DNA of 16,731 bases, from the NCBI GenBank assembly GCA_025056955.1, contig JANWYL010000036.1, forward strand, positions 1 through 16,731, in the 5' to 3' direction. This DNA is from Sandaracinaceae bacterium. GTDB taxonomy: Bacteria; Myxococcota_A; Polyangia; Polyangiales; Sandaracinaceae. Below the pieces are notes generated by a model that saw nothing but the letters and a program-made list of their open reading frames with translations, had not been told where the DNA came from and did not search any database. How positions within the stretch are numbered: position 1 is the first letter of the stretch; every line of letters begins with the position of its first letter. Both the position numbers and the translations under genes were made by a program. Shown here piece by piece: positions 6,500 through 14,026 of this stretch.

Positions 6500-8695
6500 A
6501 TGTCTCGGTTTGTAAGGGAAACAGCCAAAGTTGGCGATCGCTTGGTGACGATCGAAACAGGTCGCATCGCCAAGCAAGCCCATGGCGCGGTGCTTGTAAG
6601 TTCTGGGGAGACAATTGTCCTTGTCACGGTGTGTGGCAGCACCGAGCCTCGGGCAGGCGTTGATTTCCTCCCCCTCACTGTCGATTACATTGAAAAGACT
6701 TTTGCGGCTGGAAAAATCCCTGGGGGGTTTTTCAAGCGAGAGGGCAGGCTGAGGGATGCGGAAATACTGGTTTCTCGTTTGATCGATCGGCCGTGTAGGC
6801 CTCTTTTCCCAGATGGTTATCGAAACGATGTTCAGATCATCGCGACTGTGTTGTCTTTCGATCAGGAAAATCCAGCTGATGTGTTGGCGATGATCGGCGC
6901 CTCTGCTGCGCTTCATCTTTCACCCATTCCGTGGAATGGCCCAATTGGCGGTGTGCGGGTCGCGCGCCTTGATGGCCGATGGGTGACAAACCCCACCTAC
7001 AGCGAGCTTGAGCAAAGCGATTGCGATCTCGTTGTGGCAGCCAGTCGGGATGCCATCGTGATGGTGGAAGGTGAAGCCGATGAGATGAGCGAGGAGGACC
7101 TGATCGAAGCCCTTTGGTTTGGCAAAGAGGCGGTCCAACCTCTCATCGATCTGATTGAAGCCATGCGCCGGGAAGTGGGGGAGCCGAAATGGGATTTTGT
7201 CGCTCCTCCGAAAAATCCGGAGTTGGAAAAATCGGCCATTGCGATTGCTGGCCCCTCTGTTCAGGCAGCGTGTCGGATTGCCGACAAGCACGCACGTCAC
7301 GAGGCCTTCCAAAAGGCCCTCTCCAGTGCGATCACGCAGCTCACGGAGGGGGTTGACGAGAAATCTCGACCCTCAATTGAAAAAGAAATCAAGGAAATCT
7401 TTGAAGAGCTCAAGTACAAAACCATGCGCGAGCAGGTCCTGAACGAGGGCCGGCGGGTCGATGGGAGAGACTACCGGAGTGTGCGGCCAATTTCAATCGA
7501 ACTTGGTTTTTTGCCGCGCGTCCATGGCTCAGCGCTTTTCACCAGAGGGGAAACGCAGGCGATTGTCACAACCACCCTCGGCACCTTTGGCGATGAGCAA
7601 CGGATCGAGGCGCTTACAGGCGAAACGGTGAAGCGTTTCCTTTTGCATTACAATTTTCCGCCTTATTCGGTGGGTGAGGTTCGCCCTCTCCGAGGCCCTG
7701 GGCGCCGCGAGATCGGGCATGGCTATTTGGCCGAGCGCTCTTTGGCCAGGATGATTCCGGACCAAGAGGCCTTCCCCTACGTCATTCGCATTGTTTCAGA
7801 AATCACTGAATCAAATGGATCGACATCGATGGCAACCGTCTGCGGTGGCTCCCTCTCCCTCATGGACGCAGGAGTACCAATCAAAGCCCCTGTAGCGGGC
7901 GTGGCGATGGGACTCATCAAAGAGGGGGAGCGGTGGGCTGTTCTGACCGACATCATCGGTGACGAAGATCACCTGGGTGACATGGATTTTAAGGTCTGCG
8001 GGACGAAGCGAGGCGTGACAGGAATTCAGATGGACATCAAGATTTCGGGGCTATCCAAAGAGATCATGTTCGAGGCCCTTCTCCAAGCACGCGCGGCAAG
8101 GCTTGAGATCCTCGATAAAATGATCGCTGCGATTCCTGCTCCACGTCCCGAGCTTTCTCGGTGGGCGCCTCGAATCACCACTTTGCGCGTAAAGCCAGAT
8201 CAAATCCGTTTCGTGATTGGGCCAGGTGGCAAAACCATCAAGGGGATCATCGATCAAACAGGTGTCCAGATCGACATTCAAGAAGACGGGACCATCCACA
8301 TCACCTCAACCGACGCATTCCGGGCCCAGAAAGCGATGGACATCATCCTCAACCTTACTGCTGAGCCCGAAGTGGGGCGCACCTATCGGGGCATTGTTAA
8401 ACGGCTTGAGCCATATGGGGCATTCATTGAGATCACACCAAACACTGAAGGGCTTTGCCATATTTCAGACGTGGCTTGGGAGCGAGTCGATCGCATTGAA
8501 GACGTGCTTAAAGTGGGCGACGAGGTAGAAGTCATGGTGACGAGCATTGAGGGAGAGGGCCGAATTCGGCTTTCTCGCAAGGCGGTGCTTCCAAAGCCCG
8601 AGTCCTTGACCACTGAAAACGGGCGGGAGCGTGCCCCTGTACGTTCTGAGCGCAAGGAAATCTTCAAAGACCGCCTCTCAGAGGGGAGAAGGTAA
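6500..8695 (+). CDS. pnp: Polyribonucleotide nucleotidyltransferase (PNPase)
   Basis: PNPase degrades RNA 3' to 5' by phosphorolysis and is a trimeric core of the RNA decay machinery. From the ATG at 6500 (AAGGAG six bases upstream) it has 731 residues, the usual size. Two RNase PH-like domains are present: the first carries GKIPGGFFKREGR and RPCRPLFPDGYRNDVQI, and the second has GRRVDGRD, LHYNFPPYSVGEV and GRREIGHGYLAERSL. The catalytic region CGGSLSLMDAGVPIKAPVAG and the Asp-rich GDEDHLGDMDFKV are intact. They are followed by a KH domain (RFVIGPGGKTIKGIIDQTG) and a C-terminal S1 domain (GRTYRGIVKRLEPYGAFIEI) with the expected RNA-binding aromatic residues. An earlier GTG in frame at 6443 would sit at the rpsO stop and lie ahead of the ribosome site, so it is rejected. 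Its expression may be tuned by the stem-loop just upstream. Confidence 0.98.
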   Translation: MSRFVRETAKVGDRLVTIETGRIAKQAHGAVLVSSGETIVLVTVCGSTEPRAGVDFLPLTVDYIEKTFAAGKIPGGFFKREGRLRDAEILVSRLIDRPCRPLFPDGYRNDVQIIATVLSFDQENPADVLAMIGASAALHLSPIPWNGPIGGVRVARLDGRWVTNPTYSELEQSDCDLVVAASRDAIVMVEGEADEMSEEDLIEALWFGKEAVQPLIDLIEAMRREVGEPKWDFVAPPKNPELEKSAIAIAGPSVQAACRIADKHARHEAFQKALSSAITQLTEGVDEKSRPSIEKEIKEIFEELKYKTMREQVLNEGRRVDGRDYRSVRPISIELGFLPRVHGSALFTRGETQAIVTTTLGTFGDEQRIEALTGETVKRFLLHYNFPPYSVGEVRPLRGPGRREIGHGYLAERSLARMIPDQEAFPYVIRIVSEITESNGSTSMATVCGGSLSLMDAGVPIKAPVAGVAMGLIKEGERWAVLTDIIGDEDHLGDMDFKVCGTKRGVTGIQMDIKISGLSKEIMFEALLQARAARLEILDKMIAAIPAPRPELSRWAPRITTLRVKPDQIRFVIGPGGKTIKGIIDQTGVQIDIQEDGTIHITSTDAFRAQKAMDIILNLTAEPEVGRTYRGIVKRLEPYGAFIEITPNTEGLCHISDVAWERVDRIEDVLKVGDEVEVMVTSIEGEGRIRLSRKAVLPKPESLTTENGRERAPVRSERKEIFKDRLSEGRR

Positions 8696-8716
8696 AAGAA
8701 AAAAAAAGAAAAAAAG
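8694..8716 (+). promoter_or_regulatory. A-rich leader immediately before dut
   Basis: The gap between pnp and dut is 21 bases of A broken only by single G residues, including runs of nine (8699-8707) and seven (8709-8715) A. No Shine-Dalgarno is present at the usual distance; the nearest purine-rich motif, GAGAAGG (8686-8692), lies 24 bases from the ATG inside the pnp end. A-rich leaders can recruit ribosomal protein S1, and homopolymer A runs are prone to slippage. What it does here is inference. Confidence 0.5.
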
Positions 8717-9184
8717 ATGTCCATCGGGCACATTCGAGCTGGGGACTCTCTAACTGTTTATGTGGTGGCCCTGCGCGAGGGAGCAAGGCTTCCTGAGCGC
8801 ATGAGTGAGGGAGCCGTGGGATTTGATCTTTTCGCTTGCCTGGAAGAGGAGTGTGTGATTGCTCCCGGTGAGCGGAAATGCATTCCGACAGGGATTGCCA
8901 TCGAAGTGCCTCCCGGTTGGGAGGCGCAGATCCGGCCCCGCTCTGGCCTTGCCCTCTTACATGGCGTCACTGTGCTCAATGCACCAGGTACAATTGACAA
9001 CGATTTCCGGGGAGAAATTCAGGTGCTTCTTGTGAATTTGGGAGATGCTCCCTTTCGGGCACGGCATGGCGATCGGATTGCGCAATTGATTTTTGCGCCC
9101 TTTTTTACTCCAAAACTTGAATTCGCAAAGAGCCTTTCTCCAAGCCATCGCCAAGGCAAGGGATTCGGCTCAACAGGAATCTAA
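8717..9184 (+). CDS. dut: Deoxyuridine 5'-triphosphate nucleotidohydrolase (dUTPase)
   Basis: Hydrolyses dUTP to dUMP and pyrophosphate, keeping uracil out of DNA and feeding thymidylate synthesis. The 155-residue protein carries all five trimeric-dUTPase motifs: I EGAVGFDLFA (31-40), II PRSGLA (74-79), III GTIDNDFRGE (91-100), IV GDRIAQLIF (118-126) and V QGKGFGSTGI (146-155). Asp94 of motif III is in place. The residue usually Tyr in that motif, which stacks on the sugar and helps reject ribose, is Phe97 here. The only ATG upstream of motif I with room for the fold is at 8717, after an A-rich leader without a clear ribosome site. It sits 21 bases after pnp, a pairing seen in several deltaproteobacteria. 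Its stop (9182-9184) overlaps the stop of convergent ybbR. Confidence 0.95.
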   Translation: MSIGHIRAGDSLTVYVVALREGARLPERMSEGAVGFDLFACLEEECVIAPGERKCIPTGIAIEVPPGWEAQIRPRSGLALLHGVTVLNAPGTIDNDFRGEIQVLLVNLGDAPFRARHGDRIAQLIFAPFFTPKLEFAKSLSPSHRQGKGFGSTGI

Positions 9185-10161
9185 CGCTTTGAGGGAGTGG
9201 GAGGGTGGAGAAAAACCAACGCTTCCTGCGGTTCCATCGAGAGCACTTCAACACCTTGTGGGATTCCTTTGATTTGGACAGGGAGAAAGTGGGCTCCCGT
9301 TGCACCGCTTCCTTCAAGCTCTCTGGCATCAACGTAGGCCACAATCGAAGCGGCATCAAGCCCCTGAAGGGCCTCATCGGTGCCTCGAAGGGCGATGCGA
9401 AGGTGAGAGGGTCGAAGCTCGCGCACTGCTTGCCCAATGGCACTGATTTCTGAATTGAGCACCTTCTCGATCAACTTTTGCTTGATTTCAAAGCGCACGG
9501 TCACAAGACGAGGCCCCAAGGGCTGAACGTGGCTTGGAAGGCGGGCAAATCCCACTTGCCGTTCGTAACGGCCAGGACTTAACCCGTAGAGCGGTATTGG
9601 CTCGGTGCCCACGCTTTCGAGCCCCTCAAGCTGCGAGGCGGCCCCTTCGAAGGTGGCGTGCGTCGGGTTGACCTCTGGAGAATCAGCCAAAGCCAAATGA
9701 GGCAACAGTTCGCCTTCAAAGATCGGGAAAATGGGCAAGCGCTTTGAAATGCGCTCTTCCCACGTCAAGGGAATGGCCGAGGGCTCAACCTGCACCACCT
9801 CAACGCCACCGGGAAGCTCAAAATCATCGGGGCTTAAGTGATAAACAGAAGCAGTCACCGCAGAAAGGTCAATGTGAACAGGCGGGATTTCGGTTGATCG
9901 AAGGGAATTGAGAATGAAACGGCTGCCTTTGAGCGTGAGGCGGATGCGCTCGGGCAGTTCGCTCACAAGCATGCGCTGGCCCCTGGAAGGGGTAGTGGCG
10001 ATCAGCTCGACAAAAACCGTGCGCTGGGCTTCCTCAGCCCCTCGCACCATCCAAAAAGCAATGAGGGCCAAAAAAAGCGAGAGGGCCTTAAGCCCAAAGT
10101 TCTCAAATACCAGCTGGCTCAAGCGGAGCCATGGCGACCGCGATTCACCCATCAGAGGCAT
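9181..10161 (-). CDS. YbbR-domain membrane protein, probable CdaA regulator (CdaR-type)
   Basis: From the ATG at 10161 the protein has 326 residues: a short cytoplasmic N-terminus, one membrane segment at about 22-39 (FGLKALSLFLALIAFWMV), then an extracytoplasmic region of repeated beta domains of the YbbR type (for instance VFVELIATTPSRGQ, PERIRLTLKGSRFILNSLR, later EVNPTHATFEGAASQLEGLE and RPSHLRIALRGTDEALQGL). In Firmicutes the YbbR protein CdaR binds and modulates the cyclase CdaA. Here the gene directly follows cdaA: the GAGGTGA ribosome site overlaps the cdaA stop, and one base separates that stop from this ATG. A longer start (10215) would overlap cdaA by about 50 bases and is less likely; ATG 10152 is a third option. 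The gene ends in a TAG shared with the tail of dut. glmM, which often comes next, is absent. Confidence 0.85.
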   Translation of the reverse strand: MPLMGESRSPWLRLSQLVFENFGLKALSLFLALIAFWMVRGAEEAQRTVFVELIATTPSRGQRMLVSELPERIRLTLKGSRFILNSLRSTEIPPVHIDLSAVTASVYHLSPDDFELPGGVEVVQVEPSAIPLTWEERISKRLPIFPIFEGELLPHLALADSPEVNPTHATFEGAASQLEGLESVGTEPIPLYGLSPGRYERQVGFARLPSHVQPLGPRLVTVRFEIKQKLIEKVLNSEISAIGQAVRELRPSHLRIALRGTDEALQGLDAASIVAYVDARELEGSGATGAHFLPVQIKGIPQGVEVLSMEPQEALVFLHPPTPSKR

Positions 10162-10162
10162 T

Positions 10163-11083
10163 TCACCTCTCACTGTGCCCTTCTCCCGAAAGAAGCTGGC
10201 CACCCATGGGCTCAACTTCGCTTCTCACGTTCCTTTTTGGGTGGGGCGAAGCATGGGCATCGCCTTCCTTTGGAACTGGCTGAGCTCCCGCACGAGAGCT
10301 CCGAACGTGCAATAACTCATAGAGCACCTTGCGGAGCGAAAATTCATCGAGGGCAGGGGCAATATTGCCATTGAAACAAACACTCACCTCTTTGCGTTCC
10401 TCCGAAACCACAACCACAACCGCATCTGTTTCTTCAGAAAGACCCAAAGCGGCCTGGTGCCGAGTTCCAAAAGCTTTGTCAATCGATGGGTTCCCACTGA
10501 GAGGCAGGATCACGCCCGCTTTCCAAATCCGGCCTGAGCGGATGATCACCGCTCCGTCATGCAAAAAATTCGCTTGTGCGGGAATAAAAATGGTTTGAAG
10601 CAATTCCTTGCTCACGACCGCGTCAAGCACAACTCCCCTTTGCACGAACCCATCGATGAGCGCGTCTCGCTCAAAAACGATGAGCGCTCCAATTCCTTGC
10701 TTGGCCAAGGCTTTGGCCCCTTGAACCACTTCTTCGATCATCTGCTCCTCGCGCTTTCGGCGGCTCGTAAAAGGATTGATGGCCACCCGCATGAGGGCAC
10801 GCCGGATATCGTTTTGAAAGAGCACGATCGCGAGGACAACGATATAAGTGAGCACCGCGTCAAGCAAAGTGAAAAAAGTGTGTAATCCCACCCGCCGAGC
10901 ACCTTCGCGGGCAAGGAGCAGAAGGCCCAAGCCAATTGCCACCTGAAGCGCACGGGTCCCGCGGATGAGCAGAAAAACTCGGTAAAAAACAAAGGCGATA
11001 AGCCCAATGTCAAGGAGATCCAAAACGATGCGCAAGGCGCTTTGATGCCAAAGCGCGCGCCAAAACAATTCAAGCTGATTCAC
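10163..11083 (-). CDS. cdaA: Diadenylate cyclase CdaA (DAC domain, c-di-AMP synthase)
   Basis: Makes cyclic di-AMP from two ATP at the inner membrane. The 306-residue protein has three N-terminal hydrophobic segments (about 18-40, 46-58, 73-90) and then the DAC domain. The DGA motif is intact at 176-178 (NFLHDGAVII). The second motif, normally RHR in GTRHR, reads RHQ here (208-210, GTRHQAALGLSEE), so its third residue is changed. The rest of the domain (VVLDAVVSKELLQTIF and DAVVVVVSEERKEVSV) is well kept. The last 45 residues are a polar tail of low complexity. Start is a GTG at 11083 that overlaps the TGA of folP, with GGGAGG upstream, so translation is coupled. The downstream YbbR gene is coupled too. 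The likely role is cell-wall and osmotic homeostasis, as known for c-di-AMP in other bacteria. Activity with RHQ is uncertain. Confidence 0.92.
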   Translation of the reverse strand: MNQLELFWRALWHQSALRIVLDLLDIGLIAFVFYRVFLLIRGTRALQVAIGLGLLLLAREGARRVGLHTFFTLLDAVLTYIVVLAIVLFQNDIRRALMRVAINPFTSRRKREEQMIEEVVQGAKALAKQGIGALIVFERDALIDGFVQRGVVLDAVVSKELLQTIFIPAQANFLHDGAVIIRSGRIWKAGVILPLSGNPSIDKAFGTRHQAALGLSEETDAVVVVVSEERKEVSVCFNGNIAPALDEFSLRKVLYELLHVRSSRAGAQPVPKEGDAHASPHPKRNVRSEVEPMGGQLLSGEGHSER

Positions 11084-11979
11084 GCCTGTTCCTCCCGTAA
11101 GGCGATGAGGGCCTGGAACAAGCGAAGGGCCTGGGCCGTGAAACGCACATCATGCACCCTCAAGGCATCAGCCCCCTCCAGCCAAGCCCAAAGGGCAGCC
11201 CCCACGCTCGAACCCAGGCGCTCGCGCGGAGGCTCTGGGGTCGAAGAAGCACTGCCATAGACAGAAAGGAAGAACTTCCGCGAAGCTCCAACCAAAAGAC
11301 GTTCCCCTCTTTTTTTAAGCCCGCTCAAGTGTGCAAGAAGGCGCATTGATTGCTCGGGGCTTTTGGCAAAACCAAGCCCAGGATCAATCCAAATTTGCTC
11401 GGGCCTCACCCCAAAAGCAGCTGCTCGCTTAATCGCTTGGTCGAGTTCATTGCGCACATCGATCAGCACATCGGTATAAGCAGTGGTATCACGATCGATA
11501 CGCCCATCTTTCCGCGTGTGCATGAGCACAAGCCCCACGCCCCGCTCGGCACAAAGGGCCAAAAGCGCGTCTGAAGCCCCCATCGACACATCATTGACTA
11601 TCCGCGCGCCGCTTTCAACTGCTGCCAGGGCCACTTCTGGAGCAGTGGTATCAATGCTGATACATGCCTCTGGCTTTTCCTTGAGAATGCCTTCAATCAC
11701 CGGAAGCACACGACGAATCTCTTCCTCGGGAGGAACAAGAGGTGCGCCCTCCCCATACACAGGACCGCGTGGCCTCGACGAGGCACCCCCAACATCAATC
11801 ACATCGGCTCCTTCTTCAAACAGCTCAAGCCCTCGTTCGATTGCGCGCTCTTTCTCATAGTAAAGCCCCCCATCGCTAAAAGAATCGGGTGTCACATTGA
11901 GCACACCCCAAATCAATGGAAGAGGGCGCGTTTTTACCAAGCGCTTGCTTTCCCTCCCTTTGTGTTGCACATCGGCCAT
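11080..11979 (-). CDS. folP: Dihydropteroate synthase
   Basis: Joins p-aminobenzoate to the pterin pyrophosphate in folate synthesis; it is the sulfonamide target. The protein is about 299 residues from the ATG at 11979. Family signatures are clear: WGVLNVTPDSFSDGG, ADVIDVGGASSRP, ISIDTTAPEVALAA, IVNDVSMG, LVLMHTRKDG, IWIDPGLGFAKSPEQS, LVGASRKFFL and the C-terminal RVHDV. Trp stands where most enzymes have Met just before GVLNVTPDSF, a mild change. A TTG at 12000 overlaps the ftsH TGA and would add seven residues; I prefer ATG 11979, which has GGTGA upstream. The gene follows ftsH almost directly and its TGA overlaps the cdaA start, so the three are very probably one transcript. The folP/ftsH pairing is common in bacteria. 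Confidence 0.96.
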   Translation of the reverse strand: MADVQHKGRESKRLVKTRPLPLIWGVLNVTPDSFSDGGLYYEKERAIERGLELFEEGADVIDVGGASSRPRGPVYGEGAPLVPPEEEIRRVLPVIEGILKEKPEACISIDTTAPEVALAAVESGARIVNDVSMGASDALLALCAERGVGLVLMHTRKDGRIDRDTTAYTDVLIDVRNELDQAIKRAAAFGVRPEQIWIDPGLGFAKSPEQSMRLLAHLSGLKKRGERLLVGASRKFFLSVYGSASSTPEPPRERLGSSVGAALWAWLEGADALRVHDVRFTAQALRLFQALIALREEQA

Positions 11980-11996
11980 CTCGTCACCACTGAGCC

Positions 11997-13928
11997 TCAA
12001 GTGCCCGAGGGAAGCTCTCGTGGCCGAGGTTGAAAAATCGAAGTTTTCTTTCGCTCTTTGGCCTTGTTTGCTTTTTCGGAATAGCGCGGAATGACAACCC
12101 GCTTGCGAGGAGGAAGCTCTCGGCCATCCATGATGGCCCTTAGCTCCTCCGCATCAAGGGTTTCGCGCTCAAGAAGCGCTAACGCAATGGCTTCGAGTTT
12201 GTCGATGTTCTCGAGGATGAGCTGCTTTGCACGCTCGTACTGAACGTGCACGATGCGGCGCACCTCCTCGTCGATCTCACGCGCAGTTTGCTCGCTGTAT
12301 TCGCGGTGCCTGAACGAAGGACCCATCCCAAAAAGATCTTCTTCTCGGTCGCTAAATACCACAGGCCCAAAGCGATCGCTCATCCCAAGTTGGGTGATCA
12401 TCGCCCGTGCAATCTGGGCTGCGCGTTGGAGATCATTTGCAGCTCCACTCGTTTTTTCACCAAATTTGATTTCTTCTGCCACTCGCCCACCCAAGGCCAT
12501 GGCAATCATGGCCTCAAGCTGTTCCTTCGTGCGACCAAGCACATCCTCTTTGGGCAAAACATAGGTCAACCCCAAGGCAGGCCCCCGAGGAATGATTGTG
12601 ACCTTGTGAATGGGATCGTGATGAGGCAAAAGCCAACCGACAAGCGCGTGCCCTGCTTCGTGATAGGCGGTCGTTCTTCTTTCTTTCTCGGGAATGATCA
12701 TCGAGCGGCGTTCAGTCCCCATCCGCACCTTGTCTTTCGCCAGCTCAAAATCAATCATTGAAACGCAATCTTTGTCTTGTCGAGCGGCGATGAGGGCTGC
12801 CTCATTGACAAGATTTTCAAGATCGGCTCCCGACATTCCAGGAGTGCTTCGGGCAATGACTTCAAGATCCACGTCGTCAGCAAGGGGCACTTTGCGGGTG
12901 TGGACTTGAAGAATCGCAAGCCTACCGTTTACGTCTGGTCTTGGCACCACAATTCGTCGATCGAAGCGACCAGGCCGGAGCAGGGCAGGATCCAACACAT
13001 CGGGCCGATTGGTTGCAGCGATGATGATCACCCCATCTGTCGACTCAAAGCCGTCCATTTCAACAAGGAGTTGGTTGAGGGTTTGCTCCCGCTCATCGTG
13101 CCCTCCCCCCAGCCCAGATCCACGATGCCTGCCCACGGCGTCAATTTCATCGATAAATATGATGCAAGGCGCATGCTTTTTACCCTGCTCGAAGAGGTCC
13201 CGCACTCGGCTTGCACCGACACCGACAAACATTTCAACGAAGTCTGATCCCGATATGCTGAAAAAGGGAACCCCTGCTTCACCTGCAATGGCCTTGGCAA
13301 GAAGGGTTTTCCCTGTCCCAGGGGCACCCATCAGCAACACACCCTTGGGAATTCGGCCCCCCAAGCGCTGAAACTTCTTTGGGTCCTTCAGGAATGCAAT
13401 GATTTCTTCGCATTCGTCTTTGGCTTCGTCGATCCCAGCCACATCAGCAAAGGTGACTTTGTTTTGGGACTCGGTGATCAGCCGGGCCCGCGACTTGCCA
13501 AAACTCATTGCCTTCCCCCCTGAAGCCTGCATTTGTCGCATGAAGAGAAAAAAGAGCACAACGAGCACAACCAGAGGGAGGAGCGAAGTCCAAATTGCAA
13601 CCGAAGTGAGGCTCATTCCCTCGTTGGCCCGGTACGAAACCACCACGTTTCGGTCGATGAGTTCTCGGGTCAGATCGTCTGTAACAACTCCTTCCGAACT
13701 GCATCGTTCTCGCCGATCCCCATCGACCCTCACGTATTCAAAAACCGCGGAATTCCCAGCGCCAGGCGTGACCGTAACCGACTCCACACGGCCTTGGCGC
13801 ACGTCGCTTACAAATTGGCTATACGCAACCTCTCGGGGCCCATCACCTGGCTCCACGAGTTGGTAGATCGCAACCATCATCACGATGAGAAGCAACCAAA
13901 GAAGGAGTGTCTTGTGGCTCTGCCTCAC
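11997..13928 (-). CDS. ftsH: ATP-dependent zinc metalloprotease FtsH
   Basis: A membrane-anchored AAA+ protease that removes misfolded membrane proteins and short-lived regulators. From the GTG at 13928 (GGCGAGG upstream) it has 643 residues. Two membrane segments (about 7-24 and 112-130) flank a periplasmic domain. The AAA module has Walker A GAPGTGKT (201-208), the pore loop FVG (234-236), Walker B IIFIDEID (Asp260, Glu261) and the second region of homology NRPDVLDPALLRPGRFDRR with both arginine fingers. The protease has HEAGH (423-427) and the third zinc ligand Asp499 (SGAANDL). The C-terminal tail after about 605 is basic. A TTG at 13973 in frame would add 15 residues; the family N-terminus and ribosome site favour the GTG. 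It is separated by 98 bases from tilS, so it may have its own promoter. Confidence 0.98.
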   Translation of the reverse strand: MRQSHKTLLLWLLLIVMMVAIYQLVEPGDGPREVAYSQFVSDVRQGRVESVTVTPGAGNSAVFEYVRVDGDRRERCSSEGVVTDDLTRELIDRNVVVSYRANEGMSLTSVAIWTSLLPLVVLVVLFFLFMRQMQASGGKAMSFGKSRARLITESQNKVTFADVAGIDEAKDECEEIIAFLKDPKKFQRLGGRIPKGVLLMGAPGTGKTLLAKAIAGEAGVPFFSISGSDFVEMFVGVGASRVRDLFEQGKKHAPCIIFIDEIDAVGRHRGSGLGGGHDEREQTLNQLLVEMDGFESTDGVIIIAATNRPDVLDPALLRPGRFDRRIVVPRPDVNGRLAILQVHTRKVPLADDVDLEVIARSTPGMSGADLENLVNEAALIAARQDKDCVSMIDFELAKDKVRMGTERRSMIIPEKERRTTAYHEAGHALVGWLLPHHDPIHKVTIIPRGPALGLTYVLPKEDVLGRTKEQLEAMIAMALGGRVAEEIKFGEKTSGAANDLQRAAQIARAMITQLGMSDRFGPVVFSDREEDLFGMGPSFRHREYSEQTAREIDEEVRRIVHVQYERAKQLILENIDKLEAIALALLERETLDAEELRAIMDGRELPPRKRVVIPRYSEKANKAKERKKTSIFQPRPRELPSGT

Positions 13929-13977
13929 AGCGACCTCGCCAATTGTTCTCGTGCACCCAACGCGCTCCGACAATCCA

Positions 13978-14006
13978 ATTCTGGCACAAGTTCAAGATCT
14001 CATCAA
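13978..14006 (-). promoter_or_regulatory. Candidate promoter for ftsH-folP-cdaA-ybbR
   Basis: In the 98-base tilS-ftsH gap, minus strand, TTGATG (14006-14001), 17 bases, then CAGAAT (13983-13978), preceded by TGC as in an extended -10 site. Each box matches 4 of 6 consensus bases. Transcription would start near 13971, about 43 bases before the GTG. This is a weak prediction; read-through from tilS is the alternative. Confidence 0.25.
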
Positions 14007-14026
14007 TCGGGTTTCGAGTCATTCCA

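Noticed and set aside
6305..6916. 203-codon minus-strand frame opposite rpsO and pnp
   Set aside because: Overlaps two unmistakable core genes on the other strand.
13929..13973. TTG start 45 bases upstream for FtsH
   Set aside because: The added residues do not fit the family N-terminus, and the GTG at 13928 has a good ribosome site.
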